A stretch of 12,968 nucleotides of DNA. It comes from CAMFKD01 sp964436955. Its GTDB lineage: Bacteria > Chlamydiota > Chlamydiia > Chlamydiales > JAJFMA01. Below the pieces are notes generated by a model, which saw only the letters and a program-made list of their open reading frames with translations, ran no database searches and was not told the DNA's origin. Numbering within the stretch: position 1 is the stretch's first letter; each line of letters starts with the position of its first letter. A program made the translations under genes and the position numbers. Positions 1 to 5,135 of this stretch are shown piece by piece. Where the stretch lies: assembly GCA_964436955.1 (NCBI GenBank), contig CAYTFC010000077.1:1-12968 (forward strand), written 5' to 3'.

Positions 1-20
1 CCACGGGTGTAAACCCGTGG
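1..20. repeat. palindromic hairpin A (left copy) of the IS200-like unit
   Basis: A perfect 8-bp stem with a 4-nt loop, ccacgggt-gtaa-acccgtgg. The same stem with another loop (ttgc) recurs at 576-595 on the far side of the transposase gene. A decayed version is at 772-790. The tract after it, taaaatcaa, is shared with the decayed copy (791-799), so the repeat unit is longer than the hairpin. The window starts inside this unit, so its left edge cannot be seen. Confidence 0.85.
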
Positions 21-38
21 TAAAATCAATGACAAGGA

Positions 39-59
39 TGAGCCGCGGTAGCGGCGACA
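39..59. repeat. left subterminal hairpin B of IS200-like element
   Basis: Imperfect palindrome with a 5-bp stem gccgc/gcggc at 42-55 (loop ggta), directly before the transposase start. The 21-nt segment matches the reverse complement of 538-558 at 19 of 21 positions, so it is the left member of an inverted pair enclosing the gene. Such foot hairpins are the usual recognition sites of IS200/IS605 and REP-associated Y1 transposases. That role is inferred here. Confidence 0.75.
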
Positions 60-68
60 GGAAGAATT

Positions 69-533
69 ATGAGTTCATTCACCAATCTAGCGTACCACAT
101 CATATTCAGCACAAAATTTCGTCAGCCTTTGATTCAAATTGCTCTCCAAAAACGACTGTATGAATACGTTGGGGGTATTATCCGCGCGACAAATGGTCTC
201 ATGATTGAAATAGGAGGAATTGAAGATCACATACATGTGCTAGCCAATTTATCTCCAACCAAAGCGGTTTCTGATTCTATTCGAGAAATCAAAGCTAACG
301 CATCGAAATGGATTAATGAACTTCCCGAACGAACGACTCGTTTTGAGTGGCAAAAAGGATATGGGGCATTTACCGTCAGCTATTCTCAAATTGAATCGGT
401 TCGTCACTATATTCAAAATCAGGGTGAACATCACAAAACAAAAACATTCGAGGACGAATATATGAAATTTCTCCAGTTACATAATATTGCATTCAACCGA
501 CCATATCTATTTGAGGGTGAACATCATGGTTAA
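69..533 (+). CDS. tnpA: IS200-type Y1 single-strand transposase (TnpA / REP-associated type)
   Basis: A 154-residue protein of normal length for IS200-family TnpA. The HUH metal-binding motif is H54-I-H56 in the block IEDHIHVLANLSPTKAVS. The conserved GYGAF block is at 97-101, and the likely catalytic tyrosine is Y114 in the SVRHYIQNQGEHH segment. These enzymes cut and join single-stranded DNA at hairpins through a phosphotyrosine link. The ATG at 69 follows the Shine-Dalgarno-like AGGAAG. No tnpB/IscB accessory gene is present. The frame is complete, so the enzyme may be active. The gene sits inside two nested pairs of inverted hairpins (1-20 with 576-595, and 39-59 with 538-558), which resembles REP-associated transposase (RAYT) units as much as a classical IS. 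I cannot decide between these two from one copy. Confidence 0.93.
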   Translation: MSSFTNLAYHIIFSTKFRQPLIQIALQKRLYEYVGGIIRATNGLMIEIGGIEDHIHVLANLSPTKAVSDSIREIKANASKWINELPERTTRFEWQKGYGAFTVSYSQIESVRHYIQNQGEHHKTKTFEDEYMKFLQLHNIAFNRPYLFEGEHHG

Positions 534-537
534 TTTG

Positions 538-558
538 TGTCGCCGCTAACACGGCTCA
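538..558. repeat. right subterminal hairpin B' of IS200-like element
   Basis: Inverted partner of 39-59 (19 of 21 identical in reverse complement). It starts 5 nt after the transposase stop codon. Its stem is weaker than the left one, GCCG/CGGC at 542-555, because two bases have changed. Confidence 0.75.
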
Positions 559-575
559 CATTTTGCTTGAACCCA

Positions 576-623
576 CCACGGGTTTGCACCCGTGGCTATA
601 TGCTTTCGCCGCATGCGCGGCTA
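576..623. repeat. palindromic repeat unit A' (right copy) with second hairpin
   Basis: Holds two hairpins in a row. The first, 576-595 (ccacgggt-ttgc-acccgtgg), is the same 8-bp stem as at 1-20. The second, 608-621, has stem gccgc/gcggc around atgc. The stretch 591-623 is an inverted copy of 744-775, including the shared core ctatatgctttc. Between this unit and 744 lie about 120 bp (624-743) in which I see no gene. Confidence 0.7.
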
Positions 624-743
624 GGGTAATTGTTCAGGCGATTTTATTCGCGGAAGTAGCGAAAGTCGAAAGGCATAAACCGAATTTGGAACAAGCAAGC
701 CACACTTTTTTGGTAACGTAGAATACGCTCAGGGACCGTTTAT

Positions 744-800
744 TAGCCGCGAATGCGGTGAAAGCATATAGCCACGAGGTAAACCCTTGGTAAAATCAAC
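744..800. repeat. decayed copy of the palindromic repeat unit
   Basis: Carries agccgcgaatgcggtgaaag, catatagccac and then ccacgaggtaaacccttgg, followed by taaaatcaac. It is in the same orientation as the left-end unit at 1-30 and inverted relative to 576-623. The 8-bp stem seen in the other two copies is broken by substitutions and a lost base, so this is an older, degenerate copy. No gene is apparent between 534 and 834; the stretch is made of these repeats and unrecognised spacer. Confidence 0.65.
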
Positions 801-834
801 GCCTATGTTACCGACGGGTAATCTTTAGGAAAAT

Positions 835-1659
835 GTGCATAATAGACCACTTACTCTACTCGATTCCTATGGATTAGCTAGTAGCGAAGGAAGAAGCAGC
901 AGTCGAAATGAATCTCGTGGTTGGCGAGATTATTGCTCAGACATAGGACGCTTCATCTCTATGGCCGCTCGAAATATATGCTCAAGAGTAGTCCATGAAG
1001 GCTATAGGGCTGCCTCGGGCATCCGTGACGAAGGAATATCCGTTGCGCGGACAGCTCTCAGTGTCTATCCTAGATGTGTGCTCAACCGGCTTGGACCGTC
1101 ACCGGAGTACAATGATGGAGCTGCACATCAGACCATTGACAGAGTTTTCTCCACTAGCCAGGCACGCTTCTTCACTCCAGAATATCACGAAGCCCAACCT
1201 GAGTATACTTCTATGTATGATGCCTATTCCAGGTCCCGTCAGAGGACCTGCTAGGCCTTTATCAAGACCAGTTAGCCGCCAACCTGTCGATTTGCAGATC
1301 CGTCGGGTTAATGATATCATGGCAAAAGCACTTAAGGAGCCTGCACCAGAAGTTGCTTTTACAGTGGATGATCTTGCCCTAGCCGGTCAACAAATAGATC
1401 GTAGTGGACTTACTAAAGCCGGTCGCGCGCTGGATAAGCATGGTAACCGTCCGGATAGCCCATTCCCTAAAGCGACAGGCACTGTTGCCGAAAAAAAAAT
1501 GCTCAGGGGCAGTTCCAGGTAGAAGACATTTTAACTGATCCGGATGCTTACTGCAAGGGTGCGAAAAAGGGATTTAAAATATATACAGAAGACGGTAGGG
1601 GACTAGGTTTTAATAAGGATGGAACACTAAAAGGCTTTGTGGAGAACAGGTATGAATGA
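835..1659 (+). pseudogene. orphan RHS C-terminal tip with polymorphic-toxin domain, frameshifted
   Basis: The remnant runs in three pieces. Frame 1 from GTG 835 opens with HNRPLTLLDSYGL, which resembles the junction that follows an RHS core (N-P-L-x-x-x-D-x-x-G-L), although no RHS core lies upstream. It reads to the TAG ending at 1254. The sense then moves to another frame by about 1215-1250 (PGPVRGPARPLSRPV, VNDIMAKAL, FTVDDLALAGQQIDRSG, LTKAGRALDKHGNRPDSPFP). It moves back at the nine-A run 1491-1499 to give NAQGQFQVEDILTDPDA and IYTEDGRGLGFNKDGTLKG, ending at the TGA 1657-1659. The LTKAGRALDKHGNRP...GQ..ILTDP...GRG..F...G..KGF pattern is one I associate with toxin tips of RHS and filamentous-haemagglutinin-like proteins. 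Its activity is unknown to me (a nuclease is possible). As written the product cannot be made without slippage, so I call it a pseudogene. Confidence 0.72.
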
Positions 1660-1867
1660 ATTTACTATTGAATTGAGTAGTGACCTGAATTACGAGGAAA
1701 TGGTTATTTACCTGTCCTTTCGTGATCAAGAAATCGCATTAATTACCCAAGAAGAAGGTCTTGATAAGGTGCAAGTTCAATTTTTTTTCGAGGAACTACG
1801 AAATCTAAGCGTGCCTTTAGAGGGTCTTATAAAGGCCCCTAAAAGATGGTCAAACATGGTTAGTTAA
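1652..1867 (+). CDS. probable immunity protein to the RHS-tip toxin
   Basis: A 71-residue acidic protein, MNEFTIELSSDLNYEEMVIY and onwards, with the segment ALITQEEGLDKVQVQFF. Short acidic proteins with an I(T/S)QEEGLD-type strand commonly follow this type of toxin tip. I chose the ATG at 1652 over the in-frame TTG at 1637 because GGAGAACAGG gives a ribosome site just before it. This start overlaps the end of the toxin frame by 8 nt, the usual tight coupling of toxin and immunity genes. The frame is intact although the toxin is broken, which fits retention for protection against incoming toxins or simply recent decay. The role is inferred from position, size, charge and motif; no immunity activity can be read from sequence alone. 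Confidence 0.65.
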   Translation: MNEFTIELSSDLNYEEMVIYLSFRDQEIALITQEEGLDKVQVQFFFEELRNLSVPLEGLIKAPKRWSNMVS

Positions 1868-1958
1868 AGCACAAAAACTACCAGAAGACTAAAAGACAAT
1901 CCGAGAATGTCACGATTTAGCACAACGCAGGATCGGATAGTATGAAAGATCTTCTAGT

Positions 1959-2001
1959 CTGGTCTAAAATGGACCTATGCTATCCTAAAATTGACCATAC
2001 C
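1959..2001. repeat. degenerate tandem repeat, possible remnant of an insertion-sequence end
   Basis: Two imperfect direct copies about 20 nt apart, ctggtctaaaatggacctat and ctatcctaaaattgaccata. The first also contains the inverted pair ggtc/gacc. Multiple short (T)AAAAT(G/T)GAC-type repeats resemble the ends of some IS21-like elements, but no transposase remains nearby. The rest of the 1868-2084 gap shows nothing I can name. Confidence 0.3.
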
Positions 2002-2084
2002 ATTGTCATTTCGTAAGCGGCAATCGCGGCTCAAGCAGAGAGTTTTTGTATTGAGGGCGGGCTTTACAGAGCGTTTGTACCGCA

Positions 2085-3350
2085 TCAGAAAGGATTCGAG
2101 GGATCATTAGCGTCATTGTGCCATACACTGCCATAACCGCCATCCCAGCCTTCAGCATTTGGTAGCACTGTCCTTCCGTTAGGAAGGTGATTTTCTGATG
2201 GCAAAATGCTACAGGTGAGATACCAAAGTTGGCCTCCGGGAGCCACTAACTGCTTGGCATGCGTGATCAGTTGCTGTTGCAGTTTTCCAAGGTTTTCCAA
2301 GGCTTCATGTGTAAGTCTCCAGCGTGCTTCAGGGCGTTTATTCAATACTCCAGAATTGCTACAAGGGACATCCAAAATCACAAGATCATATGTCTTGTCG
2401 GTAGGGTATTCCTCGCCACGATGGCATGTTACTGTGGCGCTTATGCCATACTTAGCAAAGTTATGTCTCAGCGTTTGTAGTCTGCTTTCTGAAGGGTCAT
2501 TTGCTGTTAACTGTGCTTTTACATATAGGTCCAATATTCCAATGCTTTTGCCTCCAGGTGCGGCACAAAGGTCAAGTATGGTTCGCGGGGTCCATAATGT
2601 CTGGCGGGATAAATACTTTAATAGATGGGCTGGAGTGGCATTTTGTATGTAGTAATCGGATGAATTAGCAATGTCGTTGAATTGCTTGGCATTATCTAAA
2701 GTAATTACTCCCGTTTCGTCAATGCGACTACGAGCCATCACTTTGGCAGGCATATTTCCAAGTTCAAGAATTTGTACGGTTTTAGCTAAGCCATATGCAT
2801 TGATTAGCTGCTCGACGAAATACTGGGGATAGGAATAACGAATAGTTAATGAACTTGCATCCATTCCTGTTGGCAATTTAGGCATTTTATCTTGGTAGGC
2901 GCGCATCATGGCATTTAAGAATTTGCCAAAGCGAGGATGAAAGTACTTATTCGCCAGCTTAACGGATTCATCAACCACGGAATAGAGTGGCAGTTTGGTG
3001 AGGTAATGTACTTGATATAGTGCATTTCGTAATAAGATGCGCTCCGTGCTCTTAATTTTCAGCGCGCCACTAGTTGTTAGCTTTTGGGCTAAATAGTCCA
3101 GTGCAAGGGCCATTTGAATGCTTCCATAGGTTATTTGCCGCGCCAGGCGAGCATCTTGTGATGAAAGATGACATTGCTCAAGAGTTTCCGAAGCATAGCG
3201 AATCTCTTGATAAGACTGGAGAGAGGCAAGAAAGGCTGCTTCCCTGGGATTAATTATAGGTAATGTTGGAGATCCGGTGGTAGGCAACAACGTTTTTTGG
3301 GGGGAGGTTGTAATGTTAGCAGTCCTTGCAATGTCCACTCTTGAAACCAT
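2085..3350 (-). CDS. rsmB: 16S rRNA cytosine-C5 methyltransferase, RsmB (Sun/Fmu) family
   Basis: Up to 421 residues. The NusB-like RNA-binding domain covers about 34-165 (NPREAAFLASLQS). The SAM-binding domain has motif DLCAAPGGKS at 260-269, DVPCSNSGVLNKRPEARWR from 327, and YLTCSILPSEN with the likely nucleophile C380. The family methylates C967 of 16S rRNA (E. coli numbering). Two oddities stand out. Family similarity begins only near residue 34, at the stop codon of the upstream DUF2063 gene, so the ATG at 3350 would overlap that gene by 97 nt. No ATG or GTG lies at the expected start; TTG codons at 3290 and 3287 and ATT at 3254 are alternatives, none with a clear ribosome site. Second, about 20 residues are missing between SEN (385-387) and LPNAEGWDGGY compared with my memory of E. 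coli RsmB, and a GC-rich palindrome lies there. Probably translated by coupling to the gene before it. Confidence 0.88.
   Translation of the reverse strand: MVSRVDIARTANITTSPQKTLLPTTGSPTLPIINPREAAFLASLQSYQEIRYASETLEQCHLSSQDARLARQITYGSIQMALALDYLAQKLTTSGALKIKSTERILLRNALYQVHYLTKLPLYSVVDESVKLANKYFHPRFGKFLNAMMRAYQDKMPKLPTGMDASSLTIRYSYPQYFVEQLINAYGLAKTVQILELGNMPAKVMARSRIDETGVITLDNAKQFNDIANSSDYYIQNATPAHLLKYLSRQTLWTPRTILDLCAAPGGKSIGILDLYVKAQLTANDPSESRLQTLRHNFAKYGISATVTCHRGEEYPTDKTYDLVILDVPCSNSGVLNKRPEARWRLTHEALENLGKLQQQLITHAKQLVAPGGQLWYLTCSILPSENHLPNGRTVLPNAEGWDGGYGSVWHNDANDPSNPF
2172..2187. repeat. palindrome inside the 3' end of rsmB
   Basis: ccttcc-gtta-ggaagg, a perfect 6-bp stem with 4-nt loop inside the coding region. 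It falls where about 20 residues of the usual RsmB C-terminus are missing, so it may be a deletion scar or a small inserted palindrome. Confidence 0.6.
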
Positions 3351-4192
3351 GAGTGCAGGTGTTCTGTTGCGTCATTCAGGAGGCTTTTGCGCTGCTTTTC
3401 TAACCAGGTGCAGGCTTCAGCGGCGGAGCTTCCTTTCTTTATCATTCGCAAAAGATAGTACTCTGCTGCGCTAATTTTTCTCCACTCTACTAGATTTTGA
3501 GTGTTGCGAAATAGCATAAAATAGTAGCGCGAGTCTTGCTCAAGCTTTGGCAAAGGGAGGTCAAGCCAGTGATCTCCATTATCTGGTTCTAGCAGGTCAG
3601 CACGAAATTTAAATAGGTGATAAGGAAGGTTGTACAGATACACGTGGGGTTGTAGGTAGAGTTTTGTTTCTACCAAGTCATGGATGGCTTTCTGCTCTGC
3701 TTTGACTGGCATGTTGATTGGGGGCATTCCTTCCACAAAGAAGGCTTCATTAAAGGCTTCATCAATCATTGCCGCGTCTACAATAAGGCGACGATCGGCT
3801 TCCCAATAGGTTTCCTTAAGGTATTTTGGTAGAAGTGTTCCTAGGAATGTGAGAGACCAATGTTCTGGTCGATAGTGACAGATGTAGGGAAAGCCGATGA
3901 GTCGATTAAAATCTGCGTATCCAAAGAGGTTGGTGAGAAAGGGGAAGATGTCGTGTAAAAGGCTGAGTAGTCGCCACCAATATTGTTGATTATAGATCTG
4001 TATGCGTTCGTGGGATGCTAGCGTGGGGCTGGGAGAAATGTATTGGGGAGCCTCTTCCTCCATTGAATTTCCGGAGGGCGAAATTGGCAGCATGAGATGG
4101 TCATCATCTATGGGACGGCCAATAATGCTGCCAAACCACAGTTGCGTGCGTTTAAGCTCCTCAGGTACTTGAGGGTCATATATTTTTGCCAT
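3254..4192 (-). CDS. bufC: DUF2063 partner protein of the MNIO enzyme (BufC/HvfC-like)
   Basis: A 312-residue protein from the ATG at 4192, which lies one base after the stop codon of the DUF692 gene. A TTG at 4201 would add three residues and overlap by 8 nt. The DUF2063 domain is at about 60-135, with the typical pattern SHERIQIYNQQYWWRLLSLL, DIFPFLTNLFGYADFNRL and a later LGTLLPKYL. The C-terminal half is a second folded region rich in aromatic residues (LYNLPYHLFKFRADLLEP, ISAAEYYLLRMIKKG). In MNIO systems this partner binds the precursor peptide and presents it to the iron enzyme; that is known for the family and inferred here from domain and order. The protein is somewhat longer than the roughly 250 residues I expect, with an extra N-terminal stretch of about 55 residues. 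No signal peptide is seen, so it acts in the cytoplasm. Confidence 0.82.
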   Translation of the reverse strand: MAKIYDPQVPEELKRTQLWFGSIIGRPIDDDHLMLPISPSGNSMEEEAPQYISPSPTLASHERIQIYNQQYWWRLLSLLHDIFPFLTNLFGYADFNRLIGFPYICHYRPEHWSLTFLGTLLPKYLKETYWEADRRLIVDAAMIDEAFNEAFFVEGMPPINMPVKAEQKAIHDLVETKLYLQPHVYLYNLPYHLFKFRADLLEPDNGDHWLDLPLPKLEQDSRYYFMLFRNTQNLVEWRKISAAEYYLLRMIKKGSSAAEACTWLEKQRKSLLNDATEHLHSWFQEWTLQGLLTLQPPPKKRCCLPPDLQHYL

Positions 4193-4193
4193 G

Positions 4194-5027
4194 TTAGGCA
4201 ACCACTAAAGTTTGTTGAAATTGCTTGGCTTTCAGTGCTTCTTGCCAGGTTTCATCGAAGCTGATGAAGTTATCATCCCATTCTAGCAGGGTGGAGACGC
4301 CACCTGTGAGGGGATAGACTTCGGCATAAATGGCCCACACTTCATCTCTTACATAGTCGTTGTGCGTGTCTAGGACATAATCACCCTTGTCAGTATGTCC
4401 TGCGAGGTGAATTTGCAGTACACGACGCATGGGAATATTCATGTAGTAATCTTTTGGATCAAATCCATGATTCCTGCTTGAAACGTAAATGTTGTTTACG
4501 TCGAGCATCATGTAGATGTCAGCCTTCTCTACGATTGCGGAATAAAAATCCCATTCAGGCATTTGATCATCGCGAAATGTGACGTATGAGGAGAGGTTTT
4601 CTAATGCAAAAGGAATTTCTAGGTAGTCTTGAACAATGCGAGCGCGTTCAGAGACATAGTCGACGACTTTTTGGGTGTAGGGAAGAGGTAAAAGGTCGTG
4701 ATAGTGGGCGCCCGGTAGGCGTCCCCAACAGAGGTGGTCAGAAATCCAGGGTGTTTTAGTCTTTTTTGTTAGTGCTTTAAGGCGCTTGAGATAATCGAAA
4801 TCTAAGGGGTTGGGACTACCAATAGCGAGGGATACGCCATGTTGAACGACGGGGTAGCGTTCAAGAATGCGATCTAGATTTTCGATCGCTTTTCCGCCAT
4901 CTACCAGAAAATTTTCGCTGATGATTTCGAACCAATCGATGTCTGGTTCGTGTGTGAAGATGTCTTGCAAGTGGGGAATTCTGAGTCCAATACCAATCCC
5001 GAGATTGGGAGGAAAGGTCTTAGTCAT
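4194..5027 (-). CDS. bufB: MNIO-family (DUF692) multinuclear iron oxidase, RiPP-modifying
   Basis: A 277-residue TIM-barrel protein of normal family length. Conserved blocks with likely metal ligands are VVQHGVSLAIGS (H63), WISDHLCWG (D97, H98), ALENLSSY (E143), MMLDVNNIYVSSRNHGFDP (D176, N179, H187), IHLAGHTD (H207, H211), DTHNDYV (H222) and LLEWDDNF (E249). Every block I know for the family is present, so it should be active. MNIO enzymes use two or three irons and O2 to rearrange cysteines in precursor peptides (oxazolone/thioamide in methanobactin, thiooxazole in bufferins). ATG 5027 has an AGGACTGACAC ribosome site. It lies between the Cys-rich precursor gene and the DUF2063 gene, the standard bufA-bufB-bufC order. 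The exact chemistry cannot be read from sequence. Confidence 0.93.
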   Translation of the reverse strand: MTKTFPPNLGIGIGLRIPHLQDIFTHEPDIDWFEIISENFLVDGGKAIENLDRILERYPVVQHGVSLAIGSPNPLDFDYLKRLKALTKKTKTPWISDHLCWGRLPGAHYHDLLPLPYTQKVVDYVSERARIVQDYLEIPFALENLSSYVTFRDDQMPEWDFYSAIVEKADIYMMLDVNNIYVSSRNHGFDPKDYYMNIPMRRVLQIHLAGHTDKGDYVLDTHNDYVRDEVWAIYAEVYPLTGGVSTLLEWDDNFISFDETWQEALKAKQFQQTLVVA

Positions 5028-5075
5028 GTGTCAGTCCTGAGTTACGAGCACTCGGTATAAATGTCCAAGCAATAG

Positions 5076-5104
5076 ACGGCCGCCCCTTCGAGAGGGGCGG
5101 CCGT
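5076..5104 (-). terminator. strong hairpin between precursor gene and MNIO gene (attenuator or partial terminator)
   Basis: A perfect 11-bp GC-rich stem, ACGGCCGCCCC at 5076-5086 pairing with 5094-5104, around a 7-nt loop. On the minus-strand transcript it comes 32 nt after the precursor stop and 49 nt before the MNIO start. There is no real U-run after it (CTATTG follows), so read-through is expected. Likely effects are partial termination or protection of the precursor mRNA 3' end, giving more precursor than enzyme. The stem is symmetric, so its strand is assigned from context. Confidence 0.6.
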
Positions 5105-5114
5105 GTTTCACAAT

Positions 5115-5134
5115 CTAAAAGCTGGGAGCTTTAG
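5115..5134 (-). promoter_or_regulatory. small stem-loop right after the precursor stop codon
   Basis: On the minus strand CTAAAGCT-CCC-AGCTTTTAG forms an 8-bp stem with one bulged A, starting 1 nt after the stop codon of the precursor gene. It stands in tandem with the larger hairpin at 5076-5104. Confidence 0.45.
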
Positions 5135-5135
5135 A

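Noticed and set aside
1..800. Palindromic repeats considered as a CRISPR array
   Set aside because: The copies are few, irregularly spaced, in both orientations, and no cas gene is present; they belong to the IS200-like unit.
2014..2036. taagcggcaatcgcggctca as a further copy of hairpin B
   Set aside because: Only short GC-rich stretches agree and no good stem forms; similarity is too weak to call.
2206..2652. Open frame on the plus strand opposite rsmB
   Set aside because: It mirrors the conserved SAM-domain coding sequence of rsmB and gives no recognisable protein.
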